DNA of 64,000 bases from Pisolithus tinctorius (GCA_024663395.1 JANFAH010000002.1:2790001-2854000); one strand, 5' to 3'; shown: positions 48,750 to 61,459, counted from the stretch's first letter. Notes: a model not told the origin generated them from the sequence alone. A program made the numbers and translations.

Positions 48750-50993
48750 GTGCCAGCTCCCGAACGTGTCGTTAGGTGGGTCTCGCAAAACTATCCGCGT
48801 CCAACCACAGATTCGGTGAGTCTGCACGTCGCGTTCTCTGCCACCCTAACACTCCATTGAAAGGAATGGCTGTCGGATTGTTGTGATTGGATATCGAGTA
48901 CATACACCATATCACCGGCCACCCACTTCCATGACTTCATCTCGTACGTCGAGACGCAGCTCCTCCAATCCGGTCTCGAGGATTCGACGGTTCCTGGTAC
49001 CGGTTTGGGTGCGGAGCTGGTCCGAATTGAAGACGTCCACTTCCACGTCGACCACGGGGACGGGGTCGTAAGCCCAGCTCACGAGCGTCTCGGAGGCCAA
49101 CGGGGCAGCGTCCACAAAGAGAAACTACCGGTTCTGTCCCGTTGTTGGTAGAAATTAGGTCTATCACCGAAATCGCGCATTCTGCATTTAGTCTCCTAAA
49201 CATTTGTCAGACGCGCCTCATCGTGCCGATCTCGGTTTGGCCGTCGAAGCTCGGGATCATCAGGAACAAGGAAAAGGACAACAAGATGAAGATCAAGGTC
49301 CCATCCCACGTTTCCCCCGTGGCATACTTCGCTTCGAGTTGTCGGATGGACACACCCTCTTTCAGGCGATAGAATTTAGGTTTATGCCTGAATTGGTGCT
49401 CGGAGAGACCCCATTAGGTTTCAAGGTATGTCCTTTGTACTGTTCATTGGTTATTTTGTATTTCCTGTCACCGTTATTCAGTGATGTGCCCCTAGATGCT
49501 CTTAGCCTCCACTCCGATCCGGAATGGGATCGCTTTCCTTGAACCTTCTAATGTAACACTTAAAGGCTACTGCACGGAGGACCATGATGCTCACAGAGCA
49601 GAAGTATTTTTGAAGGGACTCAGAAGGAGGTTAGGGTAAGTGACATTCTCTTTGGCTGTGGTTGCATGAAATTACACGAAGTGCCCTGTTCCTAGACGTC
49701 CAGACCCAGAGCCCGAGGCTCCACGACAAGTTGAATCCCAGCCTCGTCAACCCGCTTCCCCGGTGCCTCCTCCGCAGCCCGTTGCTGTCCCGACACGCCA
49801 GGTTGAGCCGTTTCGTCCTCCTTCAATGCCTGGTGACCTTGATGACATGTACGAGGACGACGAGATCGACCCAGACATGTTAGATGCGCTGAACCAGATC
49901 AAGACTCAGGTGGCCGGCTCAGCCAGACCACCTAAAGTGGACTCGGTTAAAGACGTGCCAAGGCACATAACATCCGGTTCAAGTACCGATGCAAGGTCAG
50001 CCAATCTGGAGTCTAACCTTACCACGATGCGAGCAACATCTAGCTTCACGCAGCAACAAACTTCGCTTCGCTTCTCACCACGGGCAAAGGGCAAAGTAAA
50101 TCCCACGCTGGTCCCAGATATTGGTCTTTCTCCCGTCCGTGTCCAGCAACACGATGAATTTAGTTTCACGTGGGAAAGCGATGAATTCGACGCCTTGAGG
50201 GCCTTTGATGACGGTCCCAGCAGAGAAGCAGGCATGGCAGCTAAGGCAAGTGCTGGATCTCATACCTGGATGTCTTCCTCGAACAGGGAAAATGTACATC
50301 TTGATCATCTGCCGGATGTCGGACCGAAGGTTCGTTCGGTTACAAGAACCGGATCGTCTTTGGAACCACAAGACTCATTCTCTCAGACTAGTTGCACCCG
50401 AATTAACGAGCATAAGTTTTTCAAGGGCCAGAGGTACAGCGGTATGGCCATCGGGGGAACACATCACTGGACTTATGACAGCGGTCAATGGATAGAAATC
50501 AAGGAAGAGCCTGACCTCTGGAAGGTTGGATTTTGACAACGATTTCCTGGCACAAGTGGAGGAGACTGAGAGGCAAGCTTTGGCACCCACTGAGACATCC
50601 TTCACATCCGAAGCACAACACAAATAGCAAAGGAAAGGGGAAAGCATCATCAATTCACCCTGGCTCATCCAACAGTGCGACGTGCCTCGTCTGAAACGGC
50701 GTACGAACACGCGGTGCCAGCGGCACTAGAGATTCTTCCGTCCATAAGGAAGTGGCACCTTATCCGCCAACATCGGCGCAGCTGCCAAAGCGCGTTGGTG
50801 CTTCACCTCAGCCGCCACCGTCGACTCAGCCCAAACCAACGAAACTCCACTTACGTTTGACTCTCCTGTCATCGTCGTTTCTGAATCAGATCCGGAGGTT
50901 GGGAGTGCATGTGCCGAAGACCAATGTGAAAGTGAACGGGCAGGTTTGACTGGAATCAACGGGGATGAAGATGCAATTGTTGTACCCGACTGA
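48750..50993 (+). pseudogene. RMI1: RMI1, second copy, inactivated
   Basis: Collinear with 16,358-18,472, but the start ATG is GTG (48,750). There is a 1-nt deletion near 49,033 (GAAGACGTCC for GAAGACCGTCC), another near 49,219 (CTCATCG for CTCGATCG), and about 142 bp of foreign sequence at 50,385-50,526 ending the frame with TGA at 50,534. The OB-fold block (RFELSDGHTLFQAIEF) remains readable. The later part also carries further small indels. Confidence 0.85.
50385..50526 (+). other. exon-like insertion in the RMI1 pseudogene
   Basis: Absent from the left copy at 17,994. Bounded by TCTCAG on the left and CTCTGGAAGGT on the right, that is, by acceptor-like and donor-like sequence. It encodes an open stretch with RINEHKFFKGQRYSGMAIGG and HHWTYDSGQW, which resembles a hypothetical protein family I recall from mushroom genomes. 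It replaces seven bases of RMI1. Confidence 0.6.
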
Positions 50994-52142
50994 CTCCGCT
51001 CCTATGAATCGTATTTCGTTACTAGTTAGATTGATTTTGCCTGTCCCAAGGTTTGCCCAAAGTGAGTAAGAGGAACTGCCGTTGAGGGAAACATCACATC
51101 CACCTATAAAGTATATCACCCAACCAACACCGAACAAATGCTGAAGACAAAAAAAAGAGCCTCTTAGTTGATCATGGTGAAGGCGTGACGGTGGGATCTA
51201 GGGCGGGAGGAATGCTGAAATTTGCTGGAATAGTAACGAAAGCACCCACGTAGAGATGCCGACCCCCTACTGCGCGCAATTGAACCAGATCTTGACGTGA
51301 TCAAACCTCCACTGACCCACGATCTGATTTGTCTTCTACAATGCAATACTCTCAGCCTCAAAGCAACTCGGGTGTATCCACCTCGAACATCGGACTTAGG
51401 AGGGGCGACAAACGGCCAGTTATGTAAATGGAAGGACGGATGCAACACGTACGAGAAGATAACACCGGAAAAAAGAGCGAAACAGGCGAATACAAGTCAC
51501 GCAGAGTTCGCTGGGATGTAATCAGCCGCCTAAATCTAGGCATGGTGTCGGAGGTGTACAAGGCCATGAAGAAGCAGCATGGAAACGTCCGACACGAGAT
51601 CGCGGAGCGAAGGCGACGATGAACGATGTCAGCGTGATTGAGCGGGGAAGTCGCGGAAGTTCACTTGACGACTACTCTGGGAGTGCCATCGGTGCGAGGA
51701 GTAAGCAGTAAGTATAAAGACTAGCATCGGAGAGGTGACATATGACTCCCATACAATGGAGCTCACTGAACCGTCTTCTCCCACTGATGGGCTACATGGA
51801 GGTCATGCGTACCGATGCCCTTGGACCATTGTACCCAAGTGCACCTCCATCTGCATACCCGCATCATGGAAAGTGCCAACATTCCCCGAACTTACATGGA
51901 TTTCTGACCTTTTCAAAAGTGACTATTTCGGTGGGGCATTCAGGTGCGTGTCTAATATCCTTCGGGTGCCCAGACGTGACTAACTCGTGTTGCACAGGAT
52001 GCTTCCTTACCTGCATGCTACCTGGTGCTGTGGATCGCCCAGCGCCCACTTTCATTATGGCCATCAGATATAAAGGCATGTTCGCCGCGTTTCAGGGTCA
52101 CTGTTCCTTGCCTTCGTCAATCCCCCCTTCAACTGGTTCTCG
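50994..52142 (+). other. RMI1-helicase spacer, right copy
   Basis: Collinear with but shorter than 18,473-20,278: about 0.6 kb around the 18,800-19,420 equivalent is missing (junction near 51,270-51,290). The upstream helicase exon frame (QWSSLNRLLPLMGYMEVM, 51,757-51,944) is open, but the next exon is frameshifted by one base near 52,135. Confidence 0.5.
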
Positions 52143-55100
52143 ATGTCTCTTGCATTATCGACTGTTACGCCCAGATTGTTCCGGAATTACTCTCCCCAAA
52201 TCGTCTTCGAGACTTCATCAGAAGATTCCTTAGATGCAAGGCACCTTCGCTCATTGCTCAGTACAGTGATGTCCGAAGGTGCCGTTGGCATCTCTGCTTC
52301 GTATCGAGACAGTTGCCAAATTAGTGCCATTGCATTTTCCTCACCGTCTAGAGCTCTGGTGGTGCACCTCACTACCAGTGATCTTTTTCTAGGCAGGAAC
52401 GATAGAAAGCGAAATAGAATTATCCAAGGAAGGAACCTCCTCCAGCAGCAAATTCTCTGCAATGCAAACTACCAGAAGTACGCTTTCAGAATGGATCGTA
52501 TTGCGATCGCATTGTACTTGGACATGGCACTCTGCATTGATGGTGCAGTAGACATGCTCTCGGTGTCATTGAGTGGCAGGCGATCCCTGCAGGCACTTAT
52601 GAACGCCATGGGTGGCCAGTTGACTTTACAAAAGCCAAACGTGAAAGCGTTATTCTTCAATGAAGAGTCGCGTTCTGTATCAGATTCAGGCCTTGCTCAG
52701 CAAGCCTGGGCAGCTTGTCACGCGGCCATCCTCCCTCACATGGCCGCGCGCTTCCAGGCATTACGAAGAATCAGAACAAATATGATACCGGATGAGGTAT
52801 GTGCTGGTGGTCAAAATTAATCTGTTCACTCACTACCTCTCGCATTGTCTTTCTGATACAGTATATGGCAGTGCATGCCAAGATCGCCCGTGATGGGGAG
52901 CTTTTGGATTCCTTGAAGCCAACTTCTGTGAAGAACGATGTTATGCCAGGCATCACAATGAATATGGATGAACTCACGTTGACCTGTAGTCGCTATTCGA
53001 CTCGTATCAGAAGCTCGACTGAGCAGGTACGTTAATAGAAATGGATCTGAGTCGGATGTACATGAATGTTTTCTTTTTACAGTTCTTGCAGATAGAAACA
53101 CGAGATGGTGTTCAAGTTCCGGGTCGTGCTGTCCGCGCCGAAGGACGGGAAGCCCAGATCAAAATTCTGGGTTCCTTTGATGGAAACGAAATAAAGTCCG
53201 TGACGACAATTGGCAAGGCGGACCCCACGTCTGCGGAGGCTTGTCGCGAGAGGGTTATCCTCGCTATCTTGAAGGGGGAGTCGACCCTATTGTCACATCC
53301 ATTTGTTAAGGCCATATGGCTTCCCAAACATCCAATCTGGTGGATGCCATCGGGCCGCCTCAAGCCCAAGATACCGATTTCTTGTGTAAATCTTCAAGTC
53401 AATCCCTCTCAGGAAAGAGCCATCGAGAAAATCTTGTCTATTTCAGGTACAGATCGAGTGGTTTTGATTCAGGGACCCCCAGGCACTGGCAAGACGACAG
53501 TCATCGCTGCTGCAGTTACTAGCATTATTTCGTTCTCAGATGCTAGTAGTCGGACTGTCTGGATAGCCGCACAGTCGAATGTCGCTGTGAAGAACATTGC
53601 TGAGAAGTTCGACAAAATAGGCTTCTATGACTTCGCATTGCTGGTGTCGAAGAAGTTCCACTTTGATTGGTGGGTGCCCACATGCCTGGAAAATTTTCTG
53701 CTCAGCAAACGTCATAGGCATGAGCACCTTTACGAGAGGCTTGAACCACGCCTCATTCGCTCTGACACGTTCAGTCACAATGCCGCTGGCGCGTCCAGGC
53801 AACTCTGTGGCGCCAGGGTCATCCTGTGCACCCTGGGCATGTTATCCAACGACCATATTGCACCCTTCGTCGAAGTCAATCCAGTGGATATTCTAATATT
53901 TGACGAAGGGAGTCAGATAGAGGTCGGGAATTATCTTTCGGTTTTCGACCGTTTTAGGTACACCCTGGAGAAGATCGTCTTTATTGGAGACGATAAGCAG
54001 TGTCAGTCATGATCGTGGCCCTCTGTTCGTTTTTTGATTGCGTTGCAGTGCCACCTTATGGTCAAGAGGACATCTCGACACTACAGAGCATCTTCGAAGT
54101 CGACCACCTTGCCAAAGAAAAACTGTTCTTGGACACACAATGTGAGTCAACTCGTTCCGGCTCACATATGTCGACCAACCTCTGCAGACCGCATGCCGAG
54201 CGCCATCGGTGACTTCATATCACGAAAAGTTTACGATGGGAAGCTGAAGACCTGCCACGAGAACTCGGTTAGTCTACCATGCCGCTTCGTCAATGTTGAA
54301 AGAGGACAGGAAAGAATATTAGGAAAGAGTTGGACAGTGCGTTACTTTCTTGATTGCAGTGACTGTACGTTGATATCAAGGTAGAATCCTTCAGAAGCAC
54401 GGGTCGTAGTGCAGATTGCCCGCGAATACCAGGCTAATGGACTTGACTTTCGTATCATCACACCATACGACGCCCAACGCGCCCTCATTGAACATGAGCT
54501 GGAAGATGCAAAGTTACGCTACGAAGACAAAGTGTTCAACGTAGACTCATTTCAAGGTTTGCTCTCCCATCCCGGTTCTGCCTTCCAAACTCACCCTTGT
54601 TCCAGGCAACGAAGCAGATCACATTATTATTTCTGTGGTTAGATCGGACAAACTTGGCTTCCTGGCTAACCAGCGACGAACCAATGTCATGCTTACCCGT
54701 TGTAAAAAGACTATGGCTATATGCACGAGCCAAGCATTCATTTTGGGTCCAGCAGCCTCTACTCTCATTGGAGAACTTGCAACCGCTCTTGGACCACAAG
54801 CGTGGGTACATGGAGACCTCCAACTCATCATACCGCCCCAGGTAGTGCTGCATCACCGCAGCACTCACTTAACTGCGCACCACCTCCCCGCATTCACAAG
54901 CACTGCAAATGTTGCAGATACGCAAACCCAAGGCAGTCACCCACCCGCTAGCTCCCCATCATCACCTTACTATCGACCACACGCGCGGGAATGTGGGGAT
55001 GCTCAACTCATTGAGCCGCCCCGGGACCCCAACACTTACTCAACTGCACACCACCTCCCCACGTTCACCAACGTTGCAGATAAACGATCCCAAGGCGGTC

Positions 55101-55573
55101 ATACACCCGCTAGTTCTCCGACATCACCTCACAATCGACCACAAGCGTGTGTATATGGGGACGCTCAACTCGCTCAGCCTCCCCAAGACCCCAACACTTA
55201 CTCAACCGCACAACACCTCCCCACGTTTACCAACGTTGCAGATAAACGATCCCAAGGCGGTCATACACCCGCTAGTTCTCCGACATCACCTCACAGTCGA
55301 TCAGAAGCGTGTGTATATGGGGATGCTCAACTCACTACACCACCGGGCCAGGAGATAGCACTACATCGCTGCAACACTCGCTTAACTGCACACCGCCTTC
55401 CCCCGTTCACAGCCGTTGTAGATAAACCAACACAAGGCGGTCACATACCCGCTGGTCCTTCGACATCACCTTCACAATCACTACTCACCATGTTGATTGC
55501 GGCAACGAAACGCTTCTGGAGCCCAATCTACGCCAAAAAAAAATCACGTATTAAAGGCGTCCGGCGGGAATAG
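52143..55573 (+). CDS. UPF1-like SF1 helicase, copy 5
   Basis: Exons 52,143-52,796; 52,862-53,026; 53,083-54,001; 54,049-54,141; 54,188-54,336; 54,385-54,556; 54,606-55,573 give 1,039 residues, the longest of the set. GPPGTGKTT, IFDEGSQ, GDDKQLPP, DTQYRMP, VDSFQGNEADHI and RRTNVMLTRCKK are intact. It has four C-terminal repeats, two of them almost identical (DPNTYSTA-HLPTFTNVADKRSQ), so repeat number is changing by recent tandem duplication. The tail LLTMLIAATKRFWSP matches copy 1, its partner in the segmental duplication. Confidence 0.8.
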
Positions 55574-57859
55574 GGGACCATCGTGGTCCCTACGTTAGCT
55601 AGCTAAGTACCACAACAGCATGGTTCAACATTATAATAAAAGGAAAATGTTGCTACTCCTGGACTTCAGTAGGTATGTCGAGTAGTAAGGTTGGCTCATT
55701 TGAACTCGTTCTCGATGGGGTCTTGTTATTTGAAGCTTGTTATCCACTGACCTTCGAGATGCTCTGCACGATGTCGATAGAATATCCAAGTGTGTTGCGA
55801 CCTGCCGTCGGCCAAAGTCGATGCGCACGGCAAACGGCGAACCCTCATGGTTAAAACAATTTCTGTAATGAAATCCCTATGCCATCGACCACATTGTAGT
55901 TTACACTTTCACCTTGTGGTCCAGAAGAGGGTTTCATTTGCGCAGCAGCAATTACAGCATATTCCGTTCCGCGGAACCGCTTCGCGTTGTCGAAGGCAAA
56001 ATGGCAGACTGCTCAGCAGAGTTAGATAGATGGCGTCTGTTCCGAAGCTTGCCCCGAACCTAGTGCAAGTAACAGTACCTTTCTCTCCCTGGAATGCCAT
56101 CCGGCGGGACCCGTAAGTGAGAGCGATGGCGGAAAACATCACGTTTCCCCACAAAGTGCCGTGGTGCACTCACACGCAGTATACGGAAAAGCCTTCATCC
56201 TCACTCGCGATTACTCATGTACACGCCACTCGACGATGCGCTTGTACCCCTTCACCGCAGGACTTTCGCTGCGGTGACAGACACCAAGCTTCGGTATCAC
56301 CTGGCTTTTGAGTTCACGGTTGCCATCTAAGAGAAGCGGGAAATCAACGACTAACACCTTCAGTTATGCAATACGAGTGGGTAGTTGAACGTCATCAGAG
56401 AAGAAGCAACCGCAGAATCTACTGTCCACGCGTGCGAATATCTGCCAATGTAACACCCCACCATCGGGCACGTCGGATCCAGGGGGGTTATCACGCCGTC
56501 CACCATTAATGTTCACTTCAATTCCCGCAACAGGGGTCTGCTACACCTAACCGCAGCACTTGACACGGCTGATACGTTTCCCCGGTATGAAATTGCTCAT
56601 TCGAGAGGAAGGGAAGACGCGAGATGCATACAAGCCTGTCAGACTGTGGGATAGGCCAGACGACGACCGCATGGCCAGACGATTAGAGCATTCTATGGCA
56701 CGCACGACCGGCGAACTCACCCTTATCATAGCAATCCATCGTGACGTGCGATCAGCGGGCTGATCGAAGGAGACCTGTATCATACGAATCCTCGCATATT
56801 TGGGATGATTAGATGAGATTGCGTGGAAGAGAGAGGTGAGTTCAGGGTAATCCGGATTTCACGATGAAGCCGGACCCTGCGGTTCTATCGCGCCCAACGA
56901 GTGCTTCCGATTCCAGGTACGTCTTGAGGCTACCCTATTATATTGTTGTCAATTTAGGAAACAACCTGTGTGTATTCGATAAAACTCAAGTCGATTTTTG
57001 GAGCTGTAAACAACCAGATGAGAGAACCAGAAGCCCTCCATAAGACTGTAGCTGATCATTACCAGTATGTCTTCGCATGAGTTCCTGAGCCATGATCTAA
57101 TCTCTTTCTTGCTACTTTTGTGGCCCTTGCCGTGCTGCTGCAGACGTGTTGGGAAAAGTGGATTATCCGTAAGTTTGAAGTGAGGATGCCGGGACGGTAA
57201 CTGACAGTACCGGGTTGCCGTATGCATGCGGGTCGTTCTAAGTTTGTCCACAGCGCTATCGACATGGAGGCTTTGACGGGATTAATGCACGCTCACCACG
57301 TTATGACTTTACAGGCACTGGGAGATGCATAGCCCAGCGGAACGACAACTGTTCTAAAATGATCATCTGTACGTGTATGTGATTCGATACCGTGAGCCGT
57401 GACCAAGACACGCATCGGATCTGGTAAGTGCAGCCCACTATGTCCACCATTAGGCTTCCGCATCGCCCATAGTTGTCTTGCGTTTGACGTTGATGGAGTT
57501 ATGGAAGTATGCGCTTTCTGATCTCACATGGGCGGCGATCATCGAGCTGAGGTCATCTACTCGTTCGTGCCATATCGAGCTCCTAACCTCCCCCAGTTCT
57601 GTAAACCGGCATCGGGAAACGTGGGCACCGGTGCGGTTTTTAGTTTTTGAAACTCCTATCTGAGTCGCTGGTCAGGGCACGATGGACAGGATTCATGGAA
57701 GTCGGTGAAAAACGGTGTCATGGCCATACATGCCATTGGTACCCACCGGTTGTCCTCGAAGTCGAGAGCATTGAAATGGCAGTTCATCCAAGATATAAAG
57801 CTCGAATGGCCTGGCACTCAAACTCATAACCTACAAACACAGATCACCGAACAACAGCT
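55574..57859 (+). other. RMI1-less spacer, right copy
   Basis: Matches 23,582-25,861 base for base apart from point changes and small gaps (one near 56,820, one near 57,240), so the RMI1 deletion in this spacer preceded the segmental duplication. A minus-strand reading open in the left copy (24,224-24,496) has a TAA here near 56,367, which argues against a gene. Confidence 0.5.
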
Positions 57860-58622
57860 ATGGCATCAGAACGCGTCATCCCCCGAGTCCCCCCTCTTTC
57901 TGTTTGGGCATCGTCACGCCTTAATTCTCTCCTGCGAAGCGAGACGACAGACAGGTTCAACAGGATTTTTGACGCTACTTTCGCCCAAGACCTCGAAGTC
58001 GTCCTCAACGGGAAGACTCTCACTCGCGACGAGTACAAGAAGGTGTTACTCGGGCAGAGTGGGGCGGGACCCTCGGCAATCACAGACGTGCATATTGAGG
58101 GAGAGACGGTAGTCAACCCAATCACTTCTGAAGATCGACTGGTAGTAGGTCGGACCCTGGGACCTCTTCGTACCGCGACTAAACAACGTGTACCATAGGG
58201 AGGCTTCGTTGGCATGTTCTACACACTTACGAGCATCTCCAAACGTTTCTTTGTGCTCGGCGCACCTGCGAGGCACAAGGACGTCTCTACTATTAACCTG
58301 ACGTATGTCCCAACGTGACCTGTGTTCAATGTTACTCAAAGGTTCTGATCGCTATTACAGCGTGAAGTCGACGGTGCCTTACCCGGCCACCCGCTTTCGT
58401 TACCCCGACCCACGGAGGATCACTGCAGTCAACCAGATTCTCCAGCCCAAGACCCTTATCGTCTCATTCCCTGGGTCGGTTCTGCCCGCGAACCAGACTT
58501 CTGGCTCTGGAAAGGTAGAGCTAGGGCCCGTGAATCACACGCAGGTGGAGGAGGAACTCAGTGTTTTGGGGAATAAATTCAGCACTGCGTCAGTCCCTGA
58601 GGCCGACATTGACGAGGAATGA
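57860..58622 (+). CDS. small NTF2-like-pattern protein, copy b
   Basis: Exons 57,860-58,144; 58,199-58,302; 58,361-58,622 give 216 residues. The first two exons look identical to copy a; the third differs at a few codons (ANQTSGSG for ANETYGSG, THTQVEEE for THTRVEEE). Such near identity, against visible divergence in nearby spacers, suggests a recent duplication with purifying selection or gene conversion on the small gene. Confidence 0.65.
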
Positions 58623-59345
58623 AGTCTTTGCTTCCGCCAATATGTAGACGGTCACGCAGAAGATGGCGGAACGGAATACGTGGCCACATGCTGACCTTCC
58701 TGTATATTTGAATCCTGAATTTGATGTATGTATCTGCGTTGTTTGAAGTTACATCCGCACAAGTACCCAGCTGCCAGGACCGTCAGATATTATTATTCTG
58801 CCCTGTGCAGGGCGCCAATAAGCACGACGTGGATGTGCAAGGATAGTTTTTTTCGATATTTTTCACATCCGACGCACGATACAATTGGCCAAGCAAAGGG
58901 GACTCGGTTAGATGAACTGGACTAAGTTGATGGGGCTTTCAAGACTCGAAAGCCTCATCAACTGTTGAACTTAGCCTGGTTCATCCAACGGCACAAGTCA
59001 CAACGCGGCCAGTCCGAGAACAGCATGAAAAGTGCGAGCGATTCAGGTCGCTATCGACGCGGTCTCCTTTGTCACAAACTTTGGCCACAACTCAGGAATA
59101 TCCGTTTTCCATCTGATACTATGATGTCACGGCAAAATGCGCTATGTAGTCCGTCGACATGAAGCCAAATGCAGTTAAATGGTGCTGGGCGCCTGGTGGT
59201 ATACACATACTGATGCGGCATATGTGGCCGCGGGCTTTGCTCTTCGCTGGCGACCACCCACGTGCACGACATTCAACGTTGTGCATGCCTTCACCCTGCA
59301 CACGGCTCCACGGGTTCCTCGTTACACTAATAGACTGCTTCCACA
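58623..59345. other. spacer, right copy
   Basis: Matches 26,625-27,348. Nothing further is recognised. Confidence 0.35.
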
Positions 59346-61002
59346 ATGCGACACACCTTCAACGCCGCTGGTACGACTTTCACTGTCGATGCCAGATACC
59401 AAGCCCTCTCAGGCTGCGGTCGGCATCACCTGGGTTCTGAGCTGACGGTTGCTGTCTGGGACAAAAACACCGGCGAGAACCGTGTGATCAGGAAGCTCAG
59501 CAATGTCGGCCGGCAGGTAAATTCTTTCAGTATGTTATTCATGCTTTGGGTCAACTCTTGTCTGGTCAGTTTGCAGAAGCCAAACGATGCTTGCGCGAAA
59601 TCAGGTAAGGCATGACGATCTCTCACAGAATCTAGCACGCAAATACCGGTATGGCAATATTCAGGTTTCTGCGTCACTTCAAGGGCCATGACAACGTGAG
59701 CGAGTAGCTTGCGCTCTCCTGTTACAGGTCGCTCATTGAGGCTTTCAGATCGTCCGGCTTTGTGACTTCGATATAAACTTTCACTCAAACGGCGATTTTG
59801 ACGAAATCTATCTCATAGTGGGTCAGTACTTTTCGATGATTCCCGTATCTAATCGTTCCATGGATGGTACTCAGGAGGAATATTGTGAGACGGATCTCCG
59901 AAAAATTGTTGGGTTTATCTGCTATCTATCCCGTGCTTATTGTTGATGGAACGTCAGTAGATCCGTTTGGAATGCCCACTTTCGGGCATGGAACTTCTAG
60001 CATTCGCACACCAGATTTTGCGCGGGGTTAATTATATCCATTCTGCTGGTGTTGTGCTCCAAGACCTCTCACCGGATAACATTCTTATCAGTGAGGCTGG
60101 CGCAGTCAAGATTGCAGGATGTGGGAACCCTCACCTGTCCATTGCCTCCGACGGAGATACCGGTCAGCCTTTGAACCTATACCAAGCACCAGAATTGACT
60201 CTACGCTACGGTCGTTTGGTAAGGTGTTATATTGAGTTGGCGTGCTAACTTAGCCCTACTGACTTCTGGGCAGTCTGCGGCTGCCAATGTCTGGTCGGTG
60301 GGATGCATCATTGCGGAACTAGCGACGGGCCGACCGATCTTCAGTGCTACTACGTCAGTCATTTGTGCTCGTGCCTCAGGAGCTCCTTGACATGCTATCC
60401 CGCAGCCTCCGAAGCCATGTACGCCGGATCATTGAACTCACGGGATTACTTTCAGAACCCACGTTATCTGCTATTCCTAATGCTGAGGTGAGACGCTCTT
60501 ACGTGCCCTCACGGGTCAACGTGCTGAGTTCATGTGTAGCTCCGCAACCATGTCCTCTCACTCGGGTCAGTTACTCGCATCCCACTGGCGGAGCGTGTCC
60601 GGAATGTCGACCCTCGATTGCTCGATCTCCTTTCCGAAGTGTTTTCCCTCGATGTCGATTCGAGAATCACTTGCAAAGGTGCCCTATCGCACAAGTATTT
60701 GGACGACGTTCGATGTGATGCAGATGGATTTGTTTGTTTCCCAGTGCGTTTTGTGGAGCGACCTTGTTGGGCAAAGGTTGACTTTAGTTTGCGCGTAGTA
60801 CAAGGGAAACCTCGACGAAGACGTATTGAACATATCTCAAGCAAAGGTACAACTCATCAAAGAACTACGTTCTTTCTATGCCTTGCAGCACGACGATACA
60901 ATGGAAATTTTACTGCCGGAACTAGACTTTGGAACAGGTGTTGCGGCACACGTGCGTCAGTTTTTGGTTGACAACATTCCAAATCCTAATTGGATCCAAT
61001 AA
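59346..61002 (+). pseudogene. MAPK (Slt2-type)-derived pseudokinase, copy 2
   Basis: Better preserved than copy 1: ALSGCGRHHLGSE loop, AEAKRCLREIR then FLRHFKGHDN, IVRLCDFDINFHS, AHQILRGVNYIHSAG, YQAPEL, ANVWSVGCIIAELATGRPIF, DPRLLDLLSEVFSLD, LSHKYLDD and a C-terminal end NPNWIQ. The catalytic loop is LQDLSPDN and DFG is AGCG, so the ancestor of both copies had already lost catalysis. Frame breaks near 59,530, 60,380 and 60,846 (each outside a convincing intron) suggest a pseudogene; an expressed pseudokinase with unusual splicing cannot be ruled out. Confidence 0.7.
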
Positions 61003-61459
61003 TGACAGCCTTCGATACCACCTTCGCCTATTCCACCACTGAAAGATGTGGGAAGCAGTACGCACACTGCCTGCTCGCCATCAGTTGTACCAGCTGCGAT
61101 AGTACGCTCGCGTCGCGATTGCTTTCATAACATTTTACGATTGGCTTTTACACTTGTAGCGTTCTGTAGGACACCGCTCACCAACACCACCCTCGCGGGT
61201 CGAGGCGGAAACTTTGGAGAAGGCAGGTGGAAGATATGGGTTTTTATATGCGCGCTAAGTAAGCTGTTAGGAGAGGAATGGTAAACTTCCTTTTTGGTCA
61301 CATTTCAAGAGGAAGCTGGGTGGAGGACCCAGCAATTACGAACACCGCTCTCCTCGCAACGGATTTCGATGGTGGCCGTCGGTCGTCGGCGGCGCTCCAA
61401 AACGCGTTCCTGCAACCCGAGATTCGTCGCTGGACAGATCGAAGCCTCCCATCCTCCAG
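61003..61459. other. spacer upstream of TKL kinase copy 2
   Basis: May contain an initial exon of the kinase: an ATG at 61,278 opens a 61-codon reading that ends in TAG right before the first recognised kinase exon. The link could not be resolved. Confidence 0.35.
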
